Positions 43,097 to 51,800 of a stretch of DNA of 64,000 bases are shown here, one piece after another. The stretch spans positions 1 to 64,000 of the forward strand of contig DATDJI010000050.1 of assembly GCA_036520615.1 (NCBI GenBank). Reading direction: 5' to 3'. The notes under the pieces were generated by a model. It made no database searches, was not told where the DNA came from, and saw only the letters and a program-made list of their open reading frames with translations. Position numbers and translations under genes: made by a program. Position 1 is the first letter of the stretch; each line of letters opens with the position of its first letter. This DNA comes from CAMCXE01 sp036520615 (lineage in GTDB: Bacteria; Pseudomonadota; Gammaproteobacteria; Pseudomonadales; Cellvibrionaceae).

Positions 43097-43717
43097 TTAA
43101 TTTTTCGAACTTGATTGCCAGTCGGCCATGCTTTTTTGAATTACTGTCGTTAGTGCCTGCTGTAACAATTTCTGCGCTGGTGAATGGGAGCTTTTTAATT
43201 CCTCTAGGGTTGCGCTGGGCAATAGCTCGCTTGCATCTGTGCGAAAATCTTGAGGGTAGTGATAGGTTTTCTGCCAATCTGTTCGCTGTACAGTTAATTC
43301 AATCGCCGGAATAATTTTATTATCTTGCCCTGGCAACTCTGTAAAACCTATTTTATTTAATTGAAAGTTAGGTAGTTGTTTGACGGTAAAAAACCCCCGA
43401 GCTAATTTGGGTTGTGCACTAATTGTGTTGATGGCGGCAAAAAATAAATCGTTAACCTTTAACCCCTCGGCAAAACCAAACCTCTCAATATCTTTGCCGA
43501 TACCTACATCTATTGCCAGCCCCACTGCGATACCGGCAGGTCCCATGGCACTCATTAGCATCGGGCCGGATGCTGCGCCTCGGCCAGTGAAAATTAGGTG
43601 TGGGTCGGGCGGGGGCGTAAACACATAATTATTTTTTTTAATAAGTGTACTGCAGGAGCCTAAGTTTATTAGAGCGGCTAGCAGGAAAAGTGCGTATTTT
43701 TTTGGTTTAATTGCCAT
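43097..43717 (-). CDS. Lipoprotein of unknown function
   Basis: This 206-residue protein has a signal peptide and the lipobox LINLGSCS. The mature part opens with a proline-rich stretch (FTPPPDPHLIF), then a glycine-rich hydrophobic segment (GPMLMSAMGPAGIAVGLAIDVG, about residues 50-72) that could insert in a membrane. A soluble alpha/beta region follows, with LAIDVGIGKDIERFGF and IIPAIELTVQRTDW. I do not recognise the family. It is the last gene on the minus strand of the accessory block and is convergent with the helicase loader gene. Confidence 0.65.
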   Translation of the reverse strand: MAIKPKKYALFLLAALINLGSCSTLIKKNNYVFTPPPDPHLIFTGRGAASGPMLMSAMGPAGIAVGLAIDVGIGKDIERFGFAEGLKVNDLFFAAINTISAQPKLARGFFTVKQLPNFQLNKIGFTELPGQDNKIIPAIELTVQRTDWQKTYHYPQDFRTDASELLPSATLEELKSSHSPAQKLLQQALTTVIQKSMADWQSSSKN

Positions 43718-43838
43718 GTGATTTTTTGTATGCCTTGTAAGTAGGGCTGAGCGCTAGTAGTTAAATAAGCAGTTACGGCCGATATAAACAGAGACCGATA
43801 TTGAATGATATTTAATGGCAATCGATTTTAATGGCAAT

Positions 43839-44189
43839 TTATTTTAATAACCATACGCCGGTAATGATGCAGCGATTGTCAAAATACTTGTCTGCTGGAT
43901 TTAACCAAACCCCAATAGGTTGTTTGCTGAAAAATGCGGCATAAGCAAGACTGCTTAGCGGTTGTCCGCCCTCGGCTCTAATACCTGCAAAATCGGCGCT
44001 GCAGGCGTTGTTTCCGTTATTAAAAGCCGCTTTGTCAAACTTTCCATCAAGTTGAATCTGAACAATATTGGCGTGTGAATTCGCACTGTTGGCTGGGCCC
44101 CATGCAGAAATGGTGGAAATTAATGATTCCCCGGCTGCAAATGAGTGCGCACTAGTTAAGCATAGAAAAATTGATAATAATCGTTGCAT
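43839..44189 (-). CDS. Small secreted cysteine-containing protein (array member A)
   Basis: From the ATG at 44189 this is a 116-residue protein with signal peptide (LLSIFLCLTSAHSFAAG). A longer frame begins at 44267, but its extra residues precede the signal. The mature part has two cysteines (NNACSADF and NRCIITGVWLL). The same order is seen in its five neighbours: N-terminal strands, a Cys, a helix (LSSLAYAAFFSKQ), a strand, a Cys and a terminal strand. See the findings for the possible relation to AB5-toxin B subunits. Confidence 0.65.
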   Translation of the reverse strand: MQRLLSIFLCLTSAHSFAAGESLISTISAWGPANSANSHANIVQIQLDGKFDKAAFNNGNNACSADFAGIRAEGGQPLSSLAYAAFFSKQPIGVWLNPADKYFDNRCIITGVWLLK

Positions 44190-44536
44190 AAGTTTTCTCT
44201 TGAATTGCAAAAGCTCTATGTATTGATTGGGAAGTGTAAATTCAGTGACCGTTCTTACAGAATGCAATAACTACCGAATTAATTTAAATGCACGGCCCGA
44301 AGTGCATAAAAATTTCTTTGGTAATATAAAAATGCCAAAACCGTTAAATTCATATTTTTTCGATGAATTTAAAGGTGTTGACAACAGGCAAAACGCAACA
44401 ATTAATATTTTGTTCATTGTGGCGCTTCTTTTAAATCGTCCTTATAAATTGAGAGGACAATGCCTTTGTTGTAGCGCTACTATAAAGGCCTTAGCTAGTT
44501 TTGCTCCCACATAGCCCATGGCACAGTTGCATCCCC

Positions 44537-44857
44537 TCAATTTTGCTGGCTTGCACAGGATTGCCCAGCGACTGAGTCGTTATATTGCAATACAATTGGG
44601 ATCTGACGAGCATGCGCCGCCAGCAACTTAGCAAGCCAAGCTTTGCAAGTTTCGGGTTGAACTGTATTGGCTCGCGTGTAAGGCGCTGTTAGATTGCATA
44701 TTGTTCTACCTGCGCCGTTACCGAACAACTGTGTCGAATTAATAATCACTTCGCCATTGAAGGGCTGATTAATTGCGTCAATTTTTCCTGTGCAGGTGTA
44801 GTTTCCCGCATTTGCACAGAAACTAATTATTAAAAGTATTAAAGAAAAATATTTCAT
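44537..44857 (-). CDS. Small secreted cysteine-containing protein (array member B)
   Basis: This 106-residue protein starts at the ATG at 44857 (AAAGG seven bases upstream); a TTG six bases earlier is less likely. The signal peptide ends FCANA-GNYTC. Four cysteines are present in the mature part: YTC, TIC, ETC and QSC. The helix CKAWLAKLLAAHARQIPI followed by a strand (VLQYND) matches the other array members. It is shorter at the C-terminus, ending soon after the last cysteine, and may be a divergent or truncated member. Confidence 0.62.
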   Translation of the reverse strand: MKYFSLILLIISFCANAGNYTCTGKIDAINQPFNGEVIINSTQLFGNGAGRTICNLTAPYTRANTVQPETCKAWLAKLLAAHARQIPIVLQYNDSVAGQSCASQQN

Positions 44858-44973
44858 ATTCAACCTTTAGCCACAAATTAATCGTTAGATGTTAGTGGAA
44901 AATTCATTATAAGTACTGAAATGTCAAAATTGATAAATGGTTTTGATTGAGTATGATTTTTGCGACTTACTCC

Positions 44974-45306
44974 TTATTGGTAATCAATGGAAATATATAA
45001 TGGCGTTTCTCTATCCGGCCAGGCGCTACAAAGCCCCGTCCCGTACACGCTTACTTTTTTATTCTGGGCTGCTGCAGTTAGTAGCATCGCGTACATGGCT
45101 TTGCCATCTTCAGAGGTTAAGGAGAACGCCCAGTGATTTCCGACGATGCTACACGCGGGTTTCTGATTGTGGACGCCCGCGTCAAAAATCACGGCATTGC
45201 CTGAATGTACCATTACCGTTGCGACATTTCCGTTTGAACCGCCGGCGTGAATGGCTTCGCTAAACCCAATTATTCCCAATCCAATTATTGCTGCCCGTTT
45301 TAGCAT
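44974..45306 (-). CDS. Small secreted cysteine-containing protein (array member C)
   Basis: This 110-residue protein has a strong GAGGAG ribosome binding site and a signal peptide ending EAIHA-GGSNG. The mature domain reads strand (VATVMVHSGNAVIFD), Cys (PACSIVGNHWAFSL), helix (GKAMYAMLLTAAAQNKK), strand (VSVYGTGLC) and a last strand (YISIDYQ). The segment GKAMYAMLLTAAAQNKKVSV is the clearest instance of the shared helix-strand motif of the array. Function unknown. Confidence 0.72.
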   Translation of the reverse strand: MLKRAAIIGLGIIGFSEAIHAGGSNGNVATVMVHSGNAVIFDAGVHNQKPACSIVGNHWAFSLTSEDGKAMYAMLLTAAAQNKKVSVYGTGLCSAWPDRETPLYISIDYQ

Positions 45307-45407
45307 GGCGTACTCCTCTCATAAAAAACTTGATAACTAATTGCAGTGCACTACAGGGTTGTTTTTGAAATTATTATTTGAATTAATTGTGCTTACATAT
45401 GCAGAAG

Positions 45408-45737
45408 TTAGTTTGGATAAACGCCAAAAGAATTCATTTTGGCTGTATTGCCATGGATAGGGCAACCTGCAATGTTAGAATTGGCGGCTATCGATTTTCC
45501 CGAGGCATAGGCTAGCAGCACCATAGATTTAATATAGTCGTAACCAGCATCTGCAGTATTAAACGCCATGCGCGTCGGGATGGTACAACCGCAATTGGTT
45601 GCCTTATCAAAAGTTACAAAAATTGAGCCATCATGATACTGATGTACAAAGGTAATTTTTGCGCTATCAACACCGCAGTCTGCCCAGTTGCTGCCAACGA
45701 AAGCACATAAGATAGTCGCCAGAATTAATCTTTTCAT
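45408..45737 (-). CDS. Small secreted cysteine-containing protein (array member D)
   Basis: This 109-residue protein has a signal peptide ending SNWA-DCGVD. There are four cysteines in the mature part, including the pair TNCGC. The shared pattern is kept: strands (KITFVHQYHDGSIFVTF), Cys, helix (YIKSMVLLAYASGKSIAA), Cys (IAGCP) and a terminal strand (MNSFGVYPN). It lies 102 bases upstream of member C on the same strand. Confidence 0.7.
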   Translation of the reverse strand: MKRLILATILCAFVGSNWADCGVDSAKITFVHQYHDGSIFVTFDKATNCGCTIPTRMAFNTADAGYDYIKSMVLLAYASGKSIAANSNIAGCPIHGNTAKMNSFGVYPN

Positions 45738-46070
45738 ATCACACTATTCCACTTTTAAAAAATATAGAAAAACCCGTAGACACGATGCGAATACGCATAC
45801 GTGTATTCAGTCCGCCGAATATAAATTCATGCATCGATATTCTATGGAACGATTCGCTAATCGATCCGCACTAATTTTTTATCGTAACGCATAATCCGTA
45901 TTAAACTACTGATTTTTCGTAGGGCGTAGAGTGATATGAAATACCAAAATATCGCACTGACGTGTACCCTTCATTAGTGCGCGTTATGCGTTGTCTCTTT
46001 AATCACTTCCGATCGATTCAAATAGCACAGGCATAATTAATATGCTCGCGGTTGTAAAGCGGTAAACGGA
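45738..46070. other. Intergenic region between array members D and E
   Basis: About 330 AT-rich bases with short imperfect palindromes (for example AATACGCATACGTGTATT near 45790) but no supported gene. The strings GTAGGGCG near 45920 and GCGCGTTATGCG near 45980 recall other REP-type elements, too weakly to annotate. Confidence 0.4.
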
Positions 46071-46409
46071 CTACCACAAATAAATAGACTGGACATTCGT
46101 CGCCCAGGCTGGCGTGCCACAGCCTGCGTTATCAATTTCTATCTCCACGTCCCGGCCTGCAACCAACGCTGTTACGGCTATCGAAAAGCTTTCTTTACCA
46201 CCACCCCACGCCAAAGGGATTCTATACGTGTTTGTATTGCAAGGGCCCGTTCGATCCGTCTGAATATATACATCCCCTGGTCCACCTGAGGCATTGTTAT
46301 AGGGCCTTACTTTTACGATTTTTAATTTCGTTGACGTAGGTTCCGCGTGTGTTAACCCTGTACAAATGATTGCACCCAGCGCTACGAAACTGCCAATTTG
46401 CTTTTTCAT
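46071..46409 (-). CDS. Small secreted cysteine-containing protein (array member E)
   Basis: This 112-residue protein has a signal peptide ending GLTHA-EPTS. The mature part starts with strands (KLKIVKVRPYNNA, DVYIQTD) and a Cys (TGPCNTN). It goes on with a helix (ESFSIAVTALVAGRDVEIEI), a Cys (NAGCG) and a last strand (VQSIYLW). The order matches the other members although identity is low. It precedes a repeat-rich gap that separates it from member F. Confidence 0.7.
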   Translation of the reverse strand: MKKQIGSFVALGAIICTGLTHAEPTSTKLKIVKVRPYNNASGGPGDVYIQTDRTGPCNTNTYRIPLAWGGGKESFSIAVTALVAGRDVEIEIDNAGCGTPAWATNVQSIYLW

Positions 46410-46470
46410 ATTTATTCACCAATTACTTTTTGTAAATAGCCCAGAGGAAGGGGGGCTAGCCGTAGGCGTA

Positions 46471-46574
46471 ACCCGCGCGTTTAATCCGAATTCAAGTGCA
46501 AACCAAAAAAAGTAAAATTATTTACACATGCTCGGAGTTTAAGCTGCGCGGGTTACAACCCGCCCTACAAGGCT
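46471..46574. repeat. REP-like repeat, copy R1
   Basis: A segment of about 100 bases beginning TTTAATCCGAATTCAAGTG and ending at GCCCTACAAGGCT. Its core palindrome is GCGGGTTACAACCCGC. It shares the string CAAACCAAAAAAAGTAAAAT and GGAGTTTAAGC with copies R2 and R3, all in the same orientation. Confidence 0.85.
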
Positions 46575-46611
46575 ATTAATTTAAATTGTTTCAGCAATTT
46601 TAAGTCTGAGT

Positions 46612-46738
46612 TTCAAGGTCTCTGAGCCGAATGGCACTAAGTTAAGCCGCCTACGCCAACATTTCGGCTATGTTTATCGCGTTTACAGCCCCCAAACTAG
46701 GCTTAACTTGGTGCCATTCGTCTCTGAACCTTTGATCT
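46612..46738. repeat. MITE-like inverted repeat pair
   Basis: Twenty-base arms, 46629-46648 and 46700-46719, are inverted copies with one mismatch (core GAATGGCAC and GTGCCATTC). They enclose 51 bases. Weaker symmetry extends outward to TCAAGGT and ACCTTTGA. The unit has no coding capacity and lies between array members E and F. Confidence 0.75.
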
Positions 46739-46740
46739 CA

Positions 46741-47088
46741 TTATTTCAATCCTATGCTAGTCACCACGCATGGCGTAAATACAGCTCCAGGACAGTGATT
46801 GGAGCCTGAGGCATCTTCATAGAAAAACCAAATAGGGCGCTCAGTTGCTTTAGCATGAAGGGCGGCAGATATTAGCTCTTTATTATTATTTCTTATGGCC
46901 ACAAACCCGCTGGTGCATTGCTCACTGATACCATTATCAATGCGGATGCAGGTGGTACCTTGGTTAGGCGAGTCAGCACCACCATTAACCACTACAAATG
47001 TAATTTTCTTGTCATCCAATACTTTTTGGGCCGCATGAACACTCATACACGCGTAGCTGGACAAAACTAATACATAAAAAAATTTCAT
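46741..47088 (-). CDS. Small secreted cysteine-containing protein (array member F)
   Basis: This 115-residue protein has a signal peptide ending MSVHA-AQKV. Four cysteines lie in the mature part: TTCIRID, EQCTSG, NHCPGA and TPCVVTSIGL. The order is strands (KITFVVVNGGA), Cys-Cys, helix (ELISAALHAKATERP), strand (IWFFYED), Cys-Cys and a last strand. By eye this member is the closest to the B subunit of subtilase cytotoxin (SubB), which has the same helix, Y/F-rich strand and terminal Cys-V-x-x-I-G-L pattern. That similarity is a hypothesis. First small gene after the RAYT remnant. Confidence 0.72.
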   Translation of the reverse strand: MKFFYVLVLSSYACMSVHAAQKVLDDKKITFVVVNGGADSPNQGTTCIRIDNGISEQCTSGFVAIRNNNKELISAALHAKATERPIWFFYEDASGSNHCPGAVFTPCVVTSIGLK

Positions 47089-47210
47089 TTATCTCGCCTA
47101 TTTAATATTCCAGATATATACAGCTCAATTAGTAGCGCTGATGCCCACTAAATACCTACAACTTCTGTACGTAAAATCATTCACGGGGTCGATTAGATGT
47201 ATGTGCGACC

Positions 47211-47322
47211 GAAGGCGTAACGCGCGTTTAATCCAAATTCGAGTACAACCCAAAAAAGTAAAATTATTTCCACATGCGCGGAGTTTAAGCCGCGCGGGTC
47301 AATTGACCCGCCCTACAAGGCT
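47211..47322. repeat. REP-like repeat, copy R2
   Basis: Same family as R1, with core palindrome GCGGGTCAATTGACCCGC. It abuts, and supplies the stop codon of, the truncated RAYT frame. The inner stem pairs differ from R1 in a compensated way (TT/AA to TC/GA). Confidence 0.87.
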
Positions 47323-47641
47323 ACCAGCGAAGATTTATATCGCCCTTCCCATAAAGTGCCTGAGCGTTTATAGGTAATATTTATATATCGAACATAATTA
47401 TGTCCCAACGCCTACATCATCCTCGACACCCCACCGGCGTCACTTGGCGTTATCAATAAATACACATGATTGGTTATTAAAACAAATGCATGCACCTGAA
47501 CCCCATTTTTATTGGCCGGATCCTTCAGTTTATGGTAATAAAAAGCATAATCCGCAGCGCTAAAAAACACACCTACCGATTATTGCTCGTTACACAATAT
47601 GCTGATCACAACCCTCCATACAATCTTGGCATTCTGGCCAT
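47313..47641 (-). pseudogene. Degenerate REP-associated tyrosine transposase (RAYT)
   Basis: From the ATG at 47641 translation begins MARMPRLYGGL, a typical RAYT N-terminus, then reaches a TGA. It continues in frame with CVTS-NNR and a TAG where RAYTs have RGNNRQ. After a frameshift it goes on as VFFSAADYAFYYHKLKD and VHAFVLITNHVYLLITP, then SRMM, a TAG (a CAG in homologues), and NYVRYINITYKRSGTLWEGR. The frame ends in REP copy R2. The HUH motif reads NHVY, so its second histidine is lost, and the C-terminal half with the catalytic tyrosine is absent. It is dead, but it identifies the source of the surrounding repeats. Confidence 0.85.
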
Positions 47642-47758
47642 AAAATCTCGTTTTAGCCTTGTCAATTAATTAAACTTCTTTATTAATGTCGAGTCGAGAT
47701 TTCAAGATCTCTGACCGCTTGACCAAAGGCAGAAAAATAAGACCTGACTCCAGTGTTT

Positions 47759-47856
47759 TTGCGTTTAATCGGAATTAAAATACAAACCAAAAAGTAAAAT
47801 TATTTCCGTATGCGCGGAGTTTAAGCTGCGCGGGTTGCAACCCGCCCCACAAGGCT
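47759..47856. repeat. REP-like repeat, copy R3
   Basis: Same family, core GCGGGTTGCAACCCGC, ending GCCCCACAAGGCT. It lies upstream of the RAYT start (minus strand), so R2 and R3 flank the RAYT remnant as direct repeats. Just beside it (about 47728-47755) is TAAGACCTGACTCC, whose complement GGAGTCAGGTCTTA I associate with upstream regions of RAYT genes. Confidence 0.85.
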
Positions 47857-47979
47857 TTTTCATAATAATCGAATTTAATCTGTTTAATGCATTGCTAAAA
47901 ATGACCCAGTGTATGCGGTTTTGATAAATGTGAGGCTATTGAAAAAAGTACCTGCCTAAATTTCAGTGGTCTCATGAAG

Positions 47980-48059
47980 CAAATACCAAAAAAAGTAAAT
48001 TTACTTCCTTAAGTTCAAGTGCGAAACCGCGCGGGTCAAATGACCCGCCCTACAAGGCT
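47980..48059. repeat. REP-like repeat, copy R4
   Basis: A shorter copy: ACCAAAAAAAGTAAAT, a diverged middle, then the core GCGGGTCAAATGACCCGC and GCCCTACAAGGCT. Confidence 0.82.
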
Positions 48060-48060
48060 G

Positions 48061-48099
48061 AGCCCAATCCACCATGTACGACCTTGGCATTCTGTCCAT
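48061..48099 (-). pseudogene. Second RAYT 5'-end fragment
   Basis: The minus strand from 48099 reads ATG followed by codons for MDRMPRSYMVD, matching the start of the larger RAYT remnant (MARMPRLY). It is cut after about 13 codons by REP copy R4. The DNA upstream of both starts is also similar, so this is a duplicated RAYT 5' end. Confidence 0.6.
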
Positions 48100-48176
48100 A
48101 GATTCTCTTTTGGCTTTTTCTGCCAATTTAAATTGCTTCAATAATGTTAAGTCTGAGTTTGAAGGTGTTTAACCTC

Positions 48177-48260
48177 TTAATTTCAAGCACAAACCAAAAA
48201 AATCATTTCCCGTATTTGCGGGGGGAAATACGCGCCGGTTACAACCCGTCCTACAAGACT
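48177..48260. repeat. REP-like repeat, copy R5
   Basis: The most diverged copy: CAAACCAAAAAAATCATTTCC, then the core GCCGGTTACAACCCGT and CCTACAAGACT. The outer stem pair is partly lost. It lies about 160 bases after the immunity gene stop. Confidence 0.7.
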
Positions 48261-48419
48261 TATGACAAACAACGAAATTAAAAACAGTAAAGCAAAAAAA
48301 CCAGAACTTACCCCAAAGTTAATCAGAGTTAATAACTCAGAATTTCTAGGTCTATGATCCGCTGCTTCTTATTTATTGCTGGCTCGCGGATGGCTGAATG
48401 TTGGAGTGATCACCCCGAC

Positions 48420-48821
48420 CTACGAGCTAATTTCTGAGTTTAATTCGATATTGCCTATAATGAAGTCTCTGCATGCATATATTTTCTCAAATTCAAAAGA
48501 AAGAACAAATTGAAACTTTGTCTGAGTAATTATTTTGTTGACAACGAGCCCAATATCTTTCAATTCGACGTCCGAACCTTCCGGGCCAAGTCGAAAATGT
48601 ATAATCGTTCCAACCTTCCATTTAGCTTTTTCCAATCCTTCTGCTATCACGTCTTTCGGATGGTTGTTCTTCGGAGTCGAGACGAAAACCTCGATTTTAG
48701 AATTTTCTATATAGAATCGCAGGTCTCCTAATTTGACAGCCGTAGGTATTGCTTCAAGTAATTTAATTACATCCTCAAGGGGCATTCCCAATTCTATTTC
48801 CAGATATATTGTTGCCGACAT
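48420..48821 (-). CDS. Predicted CdiI-type immunity protein
   Basis: This 133-residue acidic, signal-less and therefore cytosolic protein has its ATG one base away from the stop of the toxin-bearing exoprotein gene; its AGGTG ribosome site lies inside that gene. It contains LEDVIKLLEAIPTAVKLGDL, then FYIENSKIEVFVSTPKNNHP, and GLVVNKIITQTKFQFVLSFEF. I recognise no family, which is usual for immunity proteins. Position, size and coupling are those of a contact-dependent inhibition immunity gene that would neutralise the upstream nuclease domain in kin cells. Confidence 0.72.
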   Translation of the reverse strand: MSATIYLEIELGMPLEDVIKLLEAIPTAVKLGDLRFYIENSKIEVFVSTPKNNHPKDVIAEGLEKAKWKVGTIIHFRLGPEGSDVELKDIGLVVNKIITQTKFQFVLSFEFEKIYACRDFIIGNIELNSEISS

Positions 48822-48822
48822 A

Positions 48823-51800
48823 TTAAAATTTCACCTTAATTACGTCGTTTCCTTTTAGCAAATAGAGATCTTTAAGTCCAGGCACAGGGCGGTAATCCAA
48901 ATAATAAAGTACTGCTTCCGGAGAGATTGAATCTGCAAGGTTCACAACAATATTATTGGCTTGACCTTCCGCTACTTTCTGTTCAATTCGTTCGCCGATG
49001 GTTTGGGGGTTTTTTCCACCGGGGGAATAAACGTCCGCGACTTCTCCATTTATTTTAAGATCTGGGTTTTTGACTCCCTGGGCATTGCTCTCAGGTAGTC
49101 GTTCGATATTTAGACCAAACTGAGACAATAGTTCAGTCGCTTCATTCTGTCTGGTAATTGATCTTTTCTTATCCGCATCAAAGGTGGGTCCTATCGCTTC
49201 CGGCTCCCCCGAAAGAGTACCGGGCCGTCTTGTAAGACGAGTAGAATTTATCGGAAGAAATTGCGATGGCTGCCCAACCATTTCCCAGTCGGTTCTTCCA
49301 TCGTTTACCGAAGGCAACGAGGCAAGCTTGGTGGCTTTTGAAAAGTATGTAACAGCCGCCCCACCCAGTAAGGCCGCTACAGCAGCAAAGCCTGCTACTG
49401 CATATTTCTGTTCTTGCAAGAAATCGGCGTTGTATGCAGAAGGTTGTCCATCCAAAAATATTTTGGTATCTGAATATGTATTTCCATCTAATACTGATAG
49501 CGCTCCAATACCGGCGAAGCTGTTTGCTTCATTAAGTAAACTTTCTACAGTACCCAGTTCGGGATATTTTGCCAGTGCAACCTTTACGCCCTTTTCATAT
49601 ATCATACTGGTACCCCATTTAATAGGAACACCAATTGGGCTATTTAAAATATAACCCAGCCCTTCGCCGATAGCATCATCTACAGCGGTTTGAGCTATTC
49701 CTGCAGTTACTACAAGATCATTAATACCTTGTCGAACAATTCCCCATTTTTCTCCCGTAACAGTAACGAGGTCAATTCCATCAACACCTGTTGTAGAGCC
49801 GGTTGAAGTACCGTCTAATTTTACTGAGGGAATAATTCCAGTTAACGACCCTTTCGTTTCCAAAAATGACTGGACGCTTTCACCGAAGGTATTAAATAAA
49901 GGCGTTTTGGTTTTGTAGAATGTGATTGCAGATTCAATTTCTTGATCTGAGCGTCCATTAGCCTTGAATTTCTCGCGCAACATTGTTTCCAGTGTCTTAT
50001 TGCCACAAGCTGCGATAGTTAGGCCCCCACATTCAGCAAGTCCCATTTGTTGGACCGCGGCACTTACGTTAGCTGCTTGTAACATATTTTGCCGATAAGA
50101 AACTGCTACAGTTCCCGCAGCGCCAGCTGCCGCATAAACATCACCCTTTGTAGCGAAAGCTGCAAAAGCAGCAATTAATTTAGATACATCGGCACCGTTA
50201 TTTGCCAAATAATTAAGCGTGCTCGCTATATTGGCTGCATTGTTATCAGGTGTGTTATTTAACACTGCAGTCGTTAATTGATTGGTTTTTGATTGCACAA
50301 GGTCGGCCACTCCTTGGGCAATAACAGCTCCGCCAGCCCCAGATAAGCAAGCATCTTGTGCATCGGCATCGCTTAATTTGGCAGTAAGCCCTTGAGTTAA
50401 ACAGCCCATCGTGGCGTGTGAGATGTATTTGCCCACGTCATTTAACGAGGCAGCGCCGCTAATTTTGTCAGCCATTCTTTGGCCAATTGTATTAATTGCA
50501 TTTGCCGCTAGGCTCGCTGTAAAGGCTTTCTTGAAATCGTCTGTACTGCCACCATTAATAGCAACTGAGATCCCCGCAGTAACCGTAGCGTTCACCACCG
50601 CCTGACCAGCTTGTCCTGCAAGCGACACCGCTAAATTTTTGCTGTCAGCCGCTTTGCTGAACATTTCTATGTTTGTATTTTGTAGCGCTCCTGCAGTCAC
50701 CATTGAAACGGCCAACGACTTAAGACTCTCTGAGCTACCCATACTTTTAAGTGTTGCGCTTGGACTGTTTCCCGCAGCAAGGCTTTGCGCAGCTTGAGTA
50801 GCAAGTGTTGTGACTGCGGCGTTAGCAACTGCTGCAGAAAGGGTTCCCTGAGCCGCACCAATCAGTGCCGCTCCGGCTCCCGCAGTTACCACCGCAACCG
50901 CTATCGCAATAATAGCCATAGCCGCAGGGCTTAAATTTTTCTTAGTCTTTTTAAGCTCTTTATGAATTTCTTCTAATTCATTCCAGTTTAAGTTCGGCCC
51001 AGCTTGAGTTAATGCTTGGTCATAAAGATCCGCCATCCATTTCATTTCAGGAATGTGACGAAATTCTTCTATTTGTTCGCGCAGTGTTGCACCGTCTTTA
51101 CCTGTGTATTCCACGTCCACGCCGTACTGCGCTTGCACTTGGAAGCCGCCAACGATGGCATTTTGAATATTGGTTTCGTTGATGACGTCCTCTGTGCGGG
51201 TCTTAATAGTCCATGTACCTTTTTTCACGGTATTTAAATGGAACTCTTCCAATTCCTTGGTCATTAACATGCGCACTTTGCCGTCGCGGGCATAGACTTG
51301 CGCGCCGTTGGTGCTGGAAAGTTTCGAGGCTTTTAAAACAACGTCGCCATGAGCAGAATCCAGCAATATACCTTTGCCTGCACGCAATACCGCACGTACC
51401 GCTTCAGTCCTAAACTCCGACGACTGCCCAGTGGTTTTACCCTTACGATCCACTCGTTGAATCTGCTCTTGGGTTAGTTCATCAAGAATATAAATCCCTT
51501 GCTCGGCCAATAATTCAATTCCGCCTGCGGTGCTGATTAATTCAGATGCAGTGATATTAATAGTGCCGCCAGCAATTAATTTAATCGTTTCTTTGGCATT
51601 TAAGCGCGATTGCAGCAGGTTGATGTTGGATTGGTTTACTTCCCAATCCCCATCTCGGTAGGTGGTTTGGTATTGAGTGCTAATCGCCGAAATGTTGATA
51701 TTATTTGCGGCGTTAAAGGTAATCGCACCGTTAGTGGCGTTAACGGTTGCGCCCTGAATCGTGATATCACCATTGGCGTAAGCGTTTTTGAGGGTTTCCA

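Noticed and set aside
45910..45995. GTAGGGCG and GCGCGTTATGCG strings resembling another REP-type element.
   Set aside because: Arms do not pair convincingly and the body shared by R1-R5 is missing.
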